Shown: positions 35,542 through 44,648 of the stretch, in pieces
How the letters are laid out: each line of letters begins with the position of its first letter
Numbering within the stretch: the stretch's first letter is position 1
Source: Flavobacterium album
GTDB taxonomy: Bacteria > Bacteroidota > Bacteroidia > Flavobacteriales > Flavobacteriaceae
DNA length: 64,000 nucleotides
Reading direction: 5' to 3'
Assembly (NCBI RefSeq): GCF_003096035.1
Contig: NZ_CP029186.1
Span: forward strand, 3,827,001-3,891,000
The notes under the pieces: generated by a model
Seen by the model: the letters and a program-made list of their open reading frames with translations, nothing else
The model's database searches: none
Told to the model about the DNA's origin: nothing
Made by a program: the position numbers and the translations under genes

Positions 35542-36460
35542 GAAACGAAACTTCAGTGCGCTGATTAATGATACCTTTACTTTTTTCAGGGTGTCAGGCA
35601 AGAACTATTTCCGTAATTACATTATTATCAATGGCGGGATGATGCTTGTGCTGCTGCTGCTCATTTTTTTGATAAGCAGGATATTCTTTGAGAATATGTT
35701 CTCTGGGATGGGTTCTCCCGAGTCGCAGCAGATGCTCGACGATTATTTTGATTCAAATACCGGTTTCTTCATTGCTGCCGGGGTTGTATGCGGTATCCTT
35801 GTACTGCTTATCACTATAACTAACTATAGCTACCCTGTACTATATCTCAGCCTGGCTGAAAAGAAGGAAAAGCCAACTTCCCGCGAAGTACTGGGGCTTT
35901 TAAAAAAGAAGATCGGCAGGATATTGCTGTTCGGGCTGTTGTCGCTTATAACCTTTGTGCCCATAGCTATAATAATAGGCCTTTTCGGAATGCTAATGTT
36001 TGCCATATTTATAGGCATACCGGTAGCAATCATATTATTTGCGGCGCTTTCCAACTGGATATTCCTCAGCTTTTATGATTACCTGAACACCGATAAGAAC
36101 TATTTTGCTGCCATGGGCAGTGGCATGCAGATGCTTTTCAAAAATTTCTGGCCACACATGGGCTCGACAGCGATCATCTATGTCATCATTTCGATAGCGC
36201 AGAGCATACTGTCGTTCATCCCCTACTTCATTGGGATATTTATCATGCTTTTCAGCACCGACGGAAAGATGGGGCAGGAAAACATATCGCTCATGGGGAT
36301 CCTGATGCTGCTAACATTCATGCTGTATTTTGTACTGGCTTATCTTCTCGGCAATATCCTGATGGTAAACCAGGGGCTTATATACTACAGCTGCAGGGAA
36401 GACAACGAACACCATTCATTACATTCTGATATTGATCTAATAGGTACCGATTTTGAATAA
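35525..36460 (+). CDS. Uncharacterised multi-helix membrane protein of the SpoIIM/MoxR cluster
   Basis: 311 residues, about six hydrophobic segments. N-terminal MFQLYKKRNFSALINDTFTFFRVSGKNYFRNYIIINGG and internal LAEKKEKPTSREVLGLLKKKIGRILLFGLLSLITF are found in Bacteroidetes proteins at this position of the cluster. Related to the glycerophosphodiester-phosphodiesterase-membrane-domain-like superfamily at best; no catalytic residues are seen. It overlaps the SpoIIM gene by 17 bp and the DUF4129 gene by 8 bp, so translational coupling is expected on both sides. Confidence 0.75.
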   Translation: MFQLYKKRNFSALINDTFTFFRVSGKNYFRNYIIINGGMMLVLLLLIFLISRIFFENMFSGMGSPESQQMLDDYFDSNTGFFIAAGVVCGILVLLITITNYSYPVLYLSLAEKKEKPTSREVLGLLKKKIGRILLFGLLSLITFVPIAIIIGLFGMLMFAIFIGIPVAIILFAALSNWIFLSFYDYLNTDKNYFAAMGSGMQMLFKNFWPHMGSTAIIYVIISIAQSILSFIPYFIGIFIMLFSTDGKMGQENISLMGILMLLTFMLYFVLAYLLGNILMVNQGLIYYSCREDNEHHSLHSDIDLIGTDFE

Positions 36461-37193
36461 GCTCCTTATATACATATTGTTGCTTGGCAGTCCTGTATGC
36501 ATGCCTGCGAACACTACGCAGGACAGCATAGCCGCACCCGCTGCCAAAGCGGAGGCTGCCGAAACACTGTACTACAAAGACCGGAAATTTGATAAGGGTC
36601 TGAAAGAGAAATATTCGGACACAGAATTTCAATATGAAAACAAAACCGTTGCAAAATCGCAATGGCAGCGCTTTTGGGAATGGGTAGCCCGGGTAATTGA
36701 CCGTATTTTCAACTTTGGGCATAAAACGCAAAAAGCCGATGGGTTTACCATATTTATTCGAATACTTGCTTTTGTAGTGATAGGCCTTGCTGTCTACCTT
36801 ATTGCAAGGGCGATCCTCAACAATGAAGGCTACTGGATTTTTGGCAGGGGCAATAAAAAAATCCAGGCATTTGAGATTGACGAAGAGAACATCCACGAAA
36901 TGGACTTTGGAAAGTTGGTAGACGAGACCAAACAAACGGGCAATTATAAGCTTACCGTGAGGTATTACTACCTTTGGTTGCTAAAAAAGCTGTCCAGCCG
37001 TGAGATTATCGACTGGCATTGGGATAAGACCAACAGCGACTACCTGTACGAGATACGCGACAACAACCTGAGGAAAGACTTCGAATACCTTTCGTATGTG
37101 TACGACTACAGCTGGTATGGCGATTTCCCTCTTGACGAAATGGCTTTTGCCAAGGCAGAAAAAGCATTCCGGAAAACATTAAATACGCTGTAA
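36453..37193 (+). CDS. DUF4129 domain protein
   Basis: 246 residues from a TTG start overlapping the upstream gene by 8 bp (LNKLLIYILLLGSPVCMPANT signal-like N-terminus). One clear transmembrane segment (IFIRILAFVVIGLAVYLIARAIL, ~105-127), then the cytoplasmic DUF4129 domain ~150-246: FGKLVDETKQTGNYKLTVRYYYLWLLKKLSSREIIDWHWDKTNSDYLYEI and SYVYDYSWYGDFPLDEMAFAKAE. DUF4129 occurs in transglutaminase-linked and MoxR-linked membrane clusters. One base separates it from the next start. Confidence 0.85.
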   Translation: MNKLLIYILLLGSPVCMPANTTQDSIAAPAAKAEAAETLYYKDRKFDKGLKEKYSDTEFQYENKTVAKSQWQRFWEWVARVIDRIFNFGHKTQKADGFTIFIRILAFVVIGLAVYLIARAILNNEGYWIFGRGNKKIQAFEIDEENIHEMDFGKLVDETKQTGNYKLTVRYYYLWLLKKLSSREIIDWHWDKTNSDYLYEIRDNNLRKDFEYLSYVYDYSWYGDFPLDEMAFAKAEKAFRKTLNTL

Positions 37194-37194
37194 A

Positions 37195-38379
37195 ATGAAC
37201 AGGAAACTCACCATTTATATCGTATTGCTGGCTGTATTGATAGGCATCATCATTTTTATAGATGCCTCGAGGCCAAAGCCTGTTAACTGGACACCTACGT
37301 ATAATACAAAAGACAAGATACCTTTGGGGCTTTATGTACTCGACCAGGAAGCGCCTGCTTTATTTAAAGGCCAGCCTATAAAGAAATTTGGTATAACCCC
37401 CTACGAATATTTCGATGCGCTGTATGACTACAAAACCAAGAAATATAAGGCTAAAGGTACTTTCCTGGCCATCAGCGAGGAAAATAACATAGATAAGGAA
37501 TCGGCTAAGGAACTGCTCTATTTTGCCGAACGTGGTAACACCGTATTCCTGAGTATGAAGGACTTCCCGGGAATCCTGCTCGATACACTTCAGGTAAAAA
37601 TTAGCGGCAATTATTTCATGAAAGACTCTATCCGAATGAGCCTTGGCAGGGAGCAAGCTAAAAAATACTGGTTTAATGAAGGTATCGGCTTTACCTGCTT
37701 CGATTCGATCGAAAAGTCGGGGGCTACAGCACTTGGCTACCAGGATGCGTCTGATAAAGACCAGCCGAACTTTATACGCGTGCCTTTTGGCGAAGGCCAG
37801 TTTCTGCTGCATACCCAGCCGGCGGCTTTCAGTAATTTCCATTTGCTTAAAAACGACCATTATCAATATGCCGAAAGCGTACTGTCATATTTTCCCCAGG
37901 GAAATATTTACTGGCATTCGGGCCAAAGGGATGAGAATATTTCCTCGAGCCCGTTCCGTTATATCAATAGCCAGCCGGGGCTGAAATGGGCGTTCCGCAT
38001 CGGGCTCATCGCTATTGTGATCTTTATATTTTTCAATGCCAAAAGGAAGCAGCGCATCATCCCGGAGATCACCCCGCTTAAAAACACGACGGTGGACTTT
38101 ACCAAGACCATAGGCAACCTTTACTACCAGGAAGGCAACCACCACACGATCATCGAAAAGAAAATAATTTACTTCCTTGAGCACATAAGGAACGAATACA
38201 TGATAGACACCTACACACTGGATGAGAAATTCATAGAAAAACTGCACCTGAAATCAGGTAAATCTTTCGAAGACATCCAAAAAACGGTAGGTTTAATAAA
38301 AAAACACAGGCACCAGTTTCAGAGTACCGAAGCTGATGTGATAGAGATCAACAAAGCAATTGAAAAATTAAGGTTATGA
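37195..38379 (+). CDS. DUF4350 domain protein
   Basis: 394 residues: N-terminal membrane segment (KLTIYIVLLAVLIGIIIFIDASR), a periplasmic Rossmann-like DUF4350 domain ~30-250 (IPLGLYVLDQEAPALFKGQPIKKF, GTFLAISEENNIDKESAKELLYFAERGNTVFLSMKDFPG, LLHTQPAAFSNFHLL), a second helix ~265-285 (WAFRIGLIAIVIFIFFNAKRKQRIIPEI) and a cytoplasmic helical tail (TVDFTKTIGNLYYQEGNHHTIIEKKI). Family partners are MoxR, DUF58 and DUF4129. Overlaps the MoxR gene by 4 bp (ATGA). Confidence 0.85.
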   Translation: MNRKLTIYIVLLAVLIGIIIFIDASRPKPVNWTPTYNTKDKIPLGLYVLDQEAPALFKGQPIKKFGITPYEYFDALYDYKTKKYKAKGTFLAISEENNIDKESAKELLYFAERGNTVFLSMKDFPGILLDTLQVKISGNYFMKDSIRMSLGREQAKKYWFNEGIGFTCFDSIEKSGATALGYQDASDKDQPNFIRVPFGEGQFLLHTQPAAFSNFHLLKNDHYQYAESVLSYFPQGNIYWHSGQRDENISSSPFRYINSQPGLKWAFRIGLIAIVIFIFFNAKRKQRIIPEITPLKNTTVDFTKTIGNLYYQEGNHHTIIEKKIIYFLEHIRNEYMIDTYTLDEKFIEKLHLKSGKSFEDIQKTVGLIKKHRHQFQSTEADVIEINKAIEKLRL

Positions 38380-39440
38380 CAGAAGAATTCAACAACGATC
38401 CCCGCGAGATAAACCTTGAAAAAGGAGGATATACCAATAATGCAGAAAACATCCCTTCGGAAAGCGAGAACATCAACTTCACTTCGAGGCTGGACCTTTC
38501 GGCATTGCAGCAAAGCATTGAGAAGGTAAAGGCGGAGATCAATTCGGTTATCGTAGGCCAGCACAAGATGATCGACCAGCTTTTGGTTTCGATACTCTCT
38601 AACGGCCACGTGCTGCTGGAAGGCGTTCCTGGTGTTGCCAAGACCATTACCGCAAAGCTGCTGGCAAAAACCCTTACGCTCGACTTCAGCAGGATACAGT
38701 TTACGCCCGACCTTATGCCATCGGACATTTTGGGAACATCGGTTTTCGACCTTTCGTCTTCAAAATTCAATTTCAAAAAAGGGCCTATATTCTCGAATTT
38801 CGTACTCATAGACGAGATCAACAGGGCCCCGGCCAAAACACAGGCAGCCCTTTTTGAGGTAATGGAGGAGCGCCAGATAACTATTGAAGGCACCACCCAC
38901 GCAATGGAAGCGCCTTTTCTTGTTATTGCTACGCAAAACCCTATCGAGCAGGAAGGCACCTACCGCCTGCCGGAAGCGCAATTGGACCGTTTTCTTTTCA
39001 AAATTTCCATAGACTACCCCAAACTGGATGAGGAGATCGCGATACTGCACCGTGAAAATGCATTGCAGGACAGGAACAAACTGGACAACATCATGAAGAT
39101 ACTTTCGCAGGCCGACATCCTGAAATACCAGGGAATTGTGAAGCACATTGTTATTGAGCCGCAACTGATACAATATATCGCGAAGATCGTAACGAGCACC
39201 CGTGAAAACGCGTTCCTTTACCTGGGGGCATCGCCAAGGGCTTCTATCGCTATCCTGAATGCAGCCAAAGGCTTTGCCGCGCTGAGGGGCAGGGATTTTG
39301 TTACCCCGGAAGATATCAAAGAATCAGCCATACCGGTACTGCAGCACAGGGTAATGGTAGCGCCGGAACGCGAAATGGAGGGCCTTACCAGCGAGCAGAT
39401 CATCAAGCAGATAATTGACACTGTAGAAATTCCACGTTAA
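38376..39440 (+). CDS. MoxR family AAA+ ATPase
   Basis: 354 residues. Walker A GVPGVAKT (83-90), Walker B VLIDEINRA (143-151), sensor 1 IATQNPIEQEGTYRLPEAQLDRF (184-206), arginine-rich sensor 2 region (SPRASIAILNAAKGFAALRGR). A chaperone-like AAA+ ATPase that, with DUF58/VWA proteins, acts in folding, cofactor insertion or membrane-stress response. It is stop/start coupled to both neighbours (ATGA and TAATG). Like other MoxR enzymes it should form a hexamer in the cytoplasm. Confidence 0.94.
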   Translation: MTEEFNNDPREINLEKGGYTNNAENIPSESENINFTSRLDLSALQQSIEKVKAEINSVIVGQHKMIDQLLVSILSNGHVLLEGVPGVAKTITAKLLAKTLTLDFSRIQFTPDLMPSDILGTSVFDLSSSKFNFKKGPIFSNFVLIDEINRAPAKTQAALFEVMEERQITIEGTTHAMEAPFLVIATQNPIEQEGTYRLPEAQLDRFLFKISIDYPKLDEEIAILHRENALQDRNKLDNIMKILSQADILKYQGIVKHIVIEPQLIQYIAKIVTSTRENAFLYLGASPRASIAILNAAKGFAALRGRDFVTPEDIKESAIPVLQHRVMVAPEREMEGLTSEQIIKQIIDTVEIPR

Positions 39441-40771
39441 TGAAGTGGTTTAACCGCATATACCTCAACAATTTCTTCTTCTATGTGCTCATGGGCATCA
39501 TGGTGTGCTTTGTGCTGGCTTATTTTTTCCCTGCGCTGTATAACGCTACATGGCTCGGGACCTATATTTTCATAGGTTTTACGGTGATCGACTTCCTGCT
39601 GCTTTTTGCCAGCAACCAAAGGTTCGAAGGTTCCCGTACCATGCCCGAAAAACTATCGAACGGCGATGAGAACCCTGTTGCCGTAAAACTGGAAAGCGGG
39701 TATTCGTTCCCTGTTTCCTTAAAAGTCATCGACGAGATTCCGGTGCAGTTCCAGATACGTAATTTCCAGGTATACAAAAAACTGGATGCTGGCGGCACTG
39801 CTAGCTTTGAATATTTTTTGAGGCCCACGGAACGCGGCGAATACTATTTTGGCAGCCTGAATGTGTATGCCTCTTCTCCCCTGCGCCTTGTGGCAAGAAG
39901 GTTCATTTTTGATAAAGGCCAGATGGTGCCTACGTATCCGTCCTACATCCAGCTTAAGAAATATGACCTGATGGCGTTCTCGAACAAGCTCTTTCAGTAT
40001 GGGCTTAAGAAGATACGCCGTATCGGCCACACCATGGAATTCGAACAGATAAAAGAATATGTGGGCGGTGATGACATCCGTACCATAAACTGGAAGGCCA
40101 CAGCCAAGAAAAACCAGCTGATGGTAAACCAGTTCCAGGATGAGAAATCGCAAAACGTGTACATGGCCATAGATAAAGGCCGTGTGATGAAAATGCCCTT
40201 CAACGGGTTGAGCCTGCTGGATTATGCCATCAATTCAACGCTTGTATTATCCAATATCATCCTGAAAAAGCAGGACAAGGCGGGGATGTTCACTTTCTCG
40301 AAAAGGGTGGAAAACCGTGTGGCTGCCGAAAGGCGCTCGTCTCAAATGCAGCGGATACTGGACACGCTGTATAATATTAAAACCGATTTTTTTGAGAGTG
40401 ATTTTGGAAGATTATATGCCGATATAAAAAAGAACATTACCCAACGCAGCCTCATTGTGCTGTATACCAACTTTGAAACCCTGGACGGCCTCAAGCGCCA
40501 GCTGCCCTACCTGAAAGGGATAGCCAGGAACCACCTTTTGGTAGTGGTATTCTTTGAAAACGTGGAGCTTGAAGACCTTATGCAAAAAAAGGCCGGCAAC
40601 ATCCAGGAGATATACGACCAGGTGATCGCCGAAAAATTTGCTTTTGAGAAAAGGCTAATCGTGAATGAGCTTAAGAAGTACGGTATCTATTCGGTACTAA
40701 CAAAACCGGAGAACCTGACTATAGACAGCATCAATAAATACCTTGAAATAAAGGCAAGGGGAATATTATAA
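39440..40771 (+). CDS. DUF58 domain protein
   Basis: 443 residues. Two N-terminal membrane segments (FFFYVLMGIMVCFVLAYFF; WLGTYIFIGFTVIDFLLLFA), a beta-sandwich region (GTASFEYFLRPTERGEYYFGSLNVYASSPLRLVARR) and the DUF58 core (GDDIRTINWKATAKKNQLMVNQFQDEKSQNVYMAIDKGR, about residues 207-247), which is von Willebrand A-like. It is the usual partner of MoxR. The stop of MoxR and the start overlap (TAATG). The C-terminal half continues into a VWA fold (QRSLIVLYTNFETLDGLKRQLPYL). Confidence 0.9.
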   Translation: MKWFNRIYLNNFFFYVLMGIMVCFVLAYFFPALYNATWLGTYIFIGFTVIDFLLLFASNQRFEGSRTMPEKLSNGDENPVAVKLESGYSFPVSLKVIDEIPVQFQIRNFQVYKKLDAGGTASFEYFLRPTERGEYYFGSLNVYASSPLRLVARRFIFDKGQMVPTYPSYIQLKKYDLMAFSNKLFQYGLKKIRRIGHTMEFEQIKEYVGGDDIRTINWKATAKKNQLMVNQFQDEKSQNVYMAIDKGRVMKMPFNGLSLLDYAINSTLVLSNIILKKQDKAGMFTFSKRVENRVAAERRSSQMQRILDTLYNIKTDFFESDFGRLYADIKKNITQRSLIVLYTNFETLDGLKRQLPYLKGIARNHLLVVVFFENVELEDLMQKKAGNIQEIYDQVIAEKFAFEKRLIVNELKKYGIYSVLTKPENLTIDSINKYLEIKARGIL

Positions 40772-40792
40772 ACTGTTTCCAACTAATAAGCT

Positions 40793-41803
40793 ATGGCAGC
40801 AAAGGTCAGTGCAAATTTTACAGACGGCCTTAACATCGGGTTAATGGTACTTGCCTTAGTGCCAGCAATGCTCCTGCCTTTTGAGCTGTTCCTCTTTGTG
40901 TACGCCATTCTGGGGCCGCTGCATTACCTAACCGAGATCAACTGGCTGCACAAAAAGCAATACTTTACCACAAGAAAGCACGATTACCTTGTACTGATTG
41001 TTTTCAGCTGTATTATCGGGTTCCTGCCTTTCACGCAATCGTTGTGGCGGTATTATATCCCGCTGTTTGTGTTTATTGCTTTTTTTGCTTCTTTTGGCTT
41101 TATGTTTTTTGAGGGCACAGTAAAAAAAATACTGTTTACCGTTGTGAGCGCGCTCATCGGTTACCTGCTCTTCACCAGCTTTTATGCTAATTTCAGGGTT
41201 GTTTTTCTCACCCTCCTGCCCACGATTATGCATGTTTTCCTGTTCACTGGGGCATTTATCCTTTTGGGTGCATTACGGTCCAAAAGTCGTCTGGGTGTAG
41301 CTTCATTGGTCGTTTTTGTGGCCTGCGCATTAGTGACATTATTTGCCGGTGCAGGATTCTCTGTGGTATCAGGCTATGTTGCCGAAAGCTACAGTCCATT
41401 CAGGCACCTGAACATGGTAATGATCGACCTTTTTAACGTGATGCACGTAGACGAGATAAAAGCCGATTTCGATATCCCTTCCCGTTTTAGCGAAAGCGAC
41501 ATGCCCATCTATTTTTCCGGTACAGGCATAAGGATCATGCGGTTCATAGCGTTTGCGTATACTTACCATTACCTCAACTGGTTCTCGAAAACGTCGGTCA
41601 TACAGTGGCACAATACCAAAAGGCGCAATCTCGTTATTATCGCAATCATCTGGATCATCTCTGTCGCGCTGTATATAAAAGATTATAAAACGGGGCTGAA
41701 ATGGCTTTATGTGCTTAGTTTCGCGCATGTGGTTTTAGAATTCCCGCTAAACCACCTGAGCTTTGTGGAAATTAAACGGCAATTATTAAAGCGTTTCGGA
41801 TAA
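40793..41803 (+). CDS. Uncharacterised polytopic membrane protein
   Basis: 336 residues with nine to ten predicted helices and conserved-looking His/Trp motifs in loops: AILGPLHYLTEINWLHKKQYF, FRHLNMVMIDLFNVMHVDEI, FAYTYHYLNWFSKTSVIQWH and FAHVVLEFPLNHLSF. The repeated His-aromatic motifs could coordinate a metal or heme, which is inference only. It lies 21 bp after the DUF58 gene, on the same transcript by spacing. I do not recognise a named family. It could belong to the MoxR system or just be a passenger. Confidence 0.75.
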   Translation: MAAKVSANFTDGLNIGLMVLALVPAMLLPFELFLFVYAILGPLHYLTEINWLHKKQYFTTRKHDYLVLIVFSCIIGFLPFTQSLWRYYIPLFVFIAFFASFGFMFFEGTVKKILFTVVSALIGYLLFTSFYANFRVVFLTLLPTIMHVFLFTGAFILLGALRSKSRLGVASLVVFVACALVTLFAGAGFSVVSGYVAESYSPFRHLNMVMIDLFNVMHVDEIKADFDIPSRFSESDMPIYFSGTGIRIMRFIAFAYTYHYLNWFSKTSVIQWHNTKRRNLVIIAIIWIISVALYIKDYKTGLKWLYVLSFAHVVLEFPLNHLSFVEIKRQLLKRFG

Positions 41804-41823
41804 ATGCAATACATAAACCAACT

Positions 41824-42729
41824 ATGAAATTAAATCATTTTTTATGCCTGCTCGCTGTTTTATTCCTTGCATCCTGTAAAAAAGAGAAAATGGAGGAAAC
41901 CGTTACCGAAACCACGGCAGATACTATAGCTAAAGTTAGGCCGGATGACAATCATAAAATACCGGAACTCGAAAAGCTTACCGGCGATTTTATAAAACGA
42001 AAGAAGGAGACCGAAGAAAAGCTTAAGGCGTTAAGCCCTTTGGAAGCTAATGCATTGTATGAAGACCTTTTAAAACAAAATGGGCAGGCATTAATGGCTA
42101 TCGAAAAGCTTGAAGAAGATTTTGTAATCAACTACTATAATTATTTTTACGAAGGTGAAAAACAAATAACACCGCCTGACTCTATCCAGAAAAAAGTCAA
42201 GCTTCTTACCCGGGCAAAACTCGAAGTATGGGATATTGGCGAAGGCATGGTGGAGATACGTACTGTTCCCGATTATTACAAAGATATTTTTGAAAAGTAT
42301 GTCACGGAGGATTACAGCGAGTTCATTGCTATAAATGCGGAAGAGGACAAAGCATTGTTCTCTAACGATGCCGCTATAGCTATTCCGTTGGAAGACGTAG
42401 GCAAGCGTGTTATCTCGTGGGAAAAATTTATTGCCAAATATCCTGACAGCAAACGTATTGGCGATGCAAAAAACTTATACCTGGATTACGTAATGTCTTA
42501 CCTTTTTGGGCAGGACAACACGCCTGTAATGGACTATGAGAGTGGCAAAATTTATCCGGAGAACCTGGCCGATTTCAAAAAATTCATTGCCAGATATCCC
42601 GACAGCCCTACAACCAAACTGATAAATATGGTCATCAGTAATAAGGGCAGCCATGATGAATTAAGAGAAACAATACTGGAAGAAATCAAGAAAATGGGCT
42701 TTGATACTTCGATATACGGAGGAACGTGA
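41824..42729 (+). CDS. Lipoprotein of unknown function
   Basis: 301 residues with lipobox LASC (MKLNHFLCLLAVLFLASCKKE, Cys18). Acidic linker, then an all-helical mature domain with a repeated motif EKFIAKYPDSKRIGDAKNLYLDYVMSYLFG and KKFIARYPDSPTTKLINMVIS, resembling TPR-like YfiO/BamD-type repeats. It lies 20 bp downstream of the polytopic protein. May be the surface or periplasmic subunit of the cluster, or an independent TPR-like lipoprotein. Confidence 0.7.
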   Translation: MKLNHFLCLLAVLFLASCKKEKMEETVTETTADTIAKVRPDDNHKIPELEKLTGDFIKRKKETEEKLKALSPLEANALYEDLLKQNGQALMAIEKLEEDFVINYYNYFYEGEKQITPPDSIQKKVKLLTRAKLEVWDIGEGMVEIRTVPDYYKDIFEKYVTEDYSEFIAINAEEDKALFSNDAAIAIPLEDVGKRVISWEKFIAKYPDSKRIGDAKNLYLDYVMSYLFGQDNTPVMDYESGKIYPENLADFKKFIARYPDSPTTKLINMVISNKGSHDELRETILEEIKKMGFDTSIYGGT

Positions 42730-42737
42730 TAACTTTG
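42730..42737 (+). promoter_or_regulatory. Possible -7 element for the TrmH-type gene
   Basis: TAACTTTG fits TAnnTTTG and lies 20 bp before the ATG at 42757; a TTTG at 42700-42703 is 26 bp upstream, slightly beyond the normal spacing. Confidence 0.4.
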
Positions 42738-42756
42738 CAGCAATAGCATCTCATTC

Positions 42757-43548
42757 ATGAAACAAATTACCAGCGCCCAAAACCCATTTATAAAACAACT
42801 TATTCTTTTGCAGGACAAAGCAAAGGCCCGCCGGGAAACCGGCACGTTTCTTATTGAGGGGCAGCGCGAAACGGAACTGGCGCGCAAGGGCGGCTATGAA
42901 ATTGAGACAGTGCTGTTCGTGCCTGAAATGATCGCGGAAGCACAGGTAAAAACCATCGCCGGAAGGCAAACCGAACTGATAGAGATAAGCCGCGAGGTGT
43001 ACCAAAAGCTGGCCTACCGCGATACTACCGAGGGAATGATCGCTGTGGCTAAAACCAAAAGCCTGAAGCTGGAAGACCTTCAATTAGGAGATAATCCGTT
43101 GGTAATGGTTGCCGAAGCTACCGAAAAACCGGGAAATATCGGTGCATTGCTCCGTACAGCCGATGCGGCCAACCTTGATGCCGTAATCATCGCCAACCCT
43201 AAAAGCGACCTGTACAACCCGAATATAGTGCGATCTAGTGTGGGGTGCCTGTTTACCAACAACATCGCCACCGGAAGTACCAACGAAGTAATCGCTTTCC
43301 TGAAGTCTAAGAATATCAATATCTACTGTGCGACGCTTCAGGATTCGGCGCAATACCATACGCAGGATTACACCGCACCAACTGCCCTTGTAGTAGGTAC
43401 CGAAGCCACAGGACTCTCGAAGGAATGGCGGGAAGCATCGACCAAAAACATAATTATCCCCATGCAGGGCGCTATCGACTCTATGAATGTATCGGTTGCG
43501 GCGGCCATATTGATCTTTGAGGCAAAAAGGCAGCGGGGGTTTAAATAA
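42757..43548 (+). CDS. TrmH/SpoU-family RNA 2'-O-methyltransferase
   Basis: 263 residues. An N-terminal substrate-binding domain (QNPFIKQLILLQDKAKARRETGTFLIEGQRE) and a SPOUT methyltransferase domain with all three motifs: ATEKPGNIGALLRTADAANLDAVIIAN, TALVVGTEATGLSKEW, IIPMQGAIDSMNVSVAAAILIFE. It methylates rRNA or tRNA ribose using SAM through the trefoil-knot site. The exact target (23S rRNA rather than tRNA) is the usual expectation for the RNA methyltransferase clade with this N-terminal domain. Confidence 0.93.
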   Translation: MKQITSAQNPFIKQLILLQDKAKARRETGTFLIEGQRETELARKGGYEIETVLFVPEMIAEAQVKTIAGRQTELIEISREVYQKLAYRDTTEGMIAVAKTKSLKLEDLQLGDNPLVMVAEATEKPGNIGALLRTADAANLDAVIIANPKSDLYNPNIVRSSVGCLFTNNIATGSTNEVIAFLKSKNINIYCATLQDSAQYHTQDYTAPTALVVGTEATGLSKEWREASTKNIIIPMQGAIDSMNVSVAAAILIFEAKRQRGFK

Positions 43549-43555
43549 AATTGCA

Positions 43556-44083
43556 ATGAAATACTTATTTTACATACTCTTCTTTATAAGCCTTCCGGTA
43601 TTCAGCCAGGAGGTTGAAGGCATTTCGTGGGATGAGGCGAAGATCAGCGATAAGATAACGCTTACCATATCGAAAGCAGAATTCGACAAGCGCTATAAAA
43701 AAGCCGACAGCATTACCGACCCGACAGATAAGGAAACCTGCGGGCGCGAGGAAGAAGCAACAGTAAAAATGGTGCATTATAAAGGCGCTAAATTCGAACT
43801 GGATAACGGCATCATGAATTTCAGGAGTATGGATTTTACCAAAAACAGGAATACCTGGTTTTCCATAAAAGACAATTGGTTTGACCATACGACTACACTA
43901 AAGAGCTTCAGCAAGGATTTCCCCGCATCGGCTTCTTTTGTTGAAGATGTGACCGACCGTGACGGCGATGTCCTCGAAATGATTACTATACTTCCCAAAG
44001 GCACTACCGAAGACTTTGAGTGGCGCTTTTATTTCAGGGATGGGAAGCTGGTTTTCCTCGAATGCTGGTTCCCCTGCGACTGA
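43556..44083 (+). CDS. Hypothetical secreted protein
   Basis: 175 residues from ATG at 43556 (MKYLFYILFFISLPVFSQ signal peptide); an upstream GTG/ATG-like start (43517) would extend into the preceding gene and lacks sense. The mature part is a soluble domain (DKITLTISKAEFDKRYKKADSITDP, FRSMDFTKNRNTWFSIKDNWFDHTTTLKSFSKDFP, DGDVLEMITILPKG) seen in Bacteroidetes hypothetical proteins. It overlaps the cupin gene by 1 bp (TGATG). Confidence 0.7.
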   Translation: MKYLFYILFFISLPVFSQEVEGISWDEAKISDKITLTISKAEFDKRYKKADSITDPTDKETCGREEEATVKMVHYKGAKFELDNGIMNFRSMDFTKNRNTWFSIKDNWFDHTTTLKSFSKDFPASASFVEDVTDRDGDVLEMITILPKGTTEDFEWRFYFRDGKLVFLECWFPCD

Positions 44084-44634
44084 TGCCCGGGCCTAAAACA
44101 TATTACAATCCCGTTAATGGCGAATATACCCGCATCCTGGAATCTTCAGAAGATACAAATGGTGCTTATTCGCTGCTGGAGGTGAGCCTTTCGCCCGGTG
44201 GTGGCAATCTGGTACACTACCACACCCGCTTTACCGAGGAATTCACCGCCGTAACAGGTAACCTCGGCCTTCGGTATGAAAAAGAAATTGTGCACCTCAA
44301 GCCCGGGGAAAGTAAGTTAGTCCCCATAGGCACGCCACACCGGTTCTTTAATGATACCGCAGAAGCAATAGTGTTCAGGGTCGTGCTGCGACCGGGCCAG
44401 CCCGGCTTTGAAAACTTTTTGAAAGTTATGTTCGGACTGGTGAACGATGGTAAGACCATAACGAAGAACCAGATACCCAAAAACATTTACCACATAGCCG
44501 TACTATATGAATGGGGTGACACCCATTTGGCAAGCCAGTTTTTCAGGCTGTTCTCTCCAATGGTGACACTGTTTTATAAGGGGGCAATTCGTATGGGAGT
44601 CGATAAGGAGCTTTTGGAGCGGTATGCAAAATAA
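44083..44634 (+). CDS. Cupin-domain protein
   Basis: 183 residues from the ATG overlapping the previous stop. Single cupin: HYHTRFTEEFTAVTGNLGLRYEKEI (motif 1 with His, His, Glu) and PHRFFNDTAEAIVFRVVLRPG (motif 2 His), giving a likely metal site. C-terminal helices follow (KNIYHIAVLYEWGDTHLASQFFRLFSPMVTLFYKGA). Likely a small-molecule enzyme or sensor; the substrate is unknown. An upstream GTG at 44020 could start it 21 residues earlier, but the overlap-coupled ATG is the better choice. Confidence 0.82.
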   Translation: MPGPKTYYNPVNGEYTRILESSEDTNGAYSLLEVSLSPGGGNLVHYHTRFTEEFTAVTGNLGLRYEKEIVHLKPGESKLVPIGTPHRFFNDTAEAIVFRVVLRPGQPGFENFLKVMFGLVNDGKTITKNQIPKNIYHIAVLYEWGDTHLASQFFRLFSPMVTLFYKGAIRMGVDKELLERYAK

Positions 44635-44648
44635 TAAACTTAAAAACT

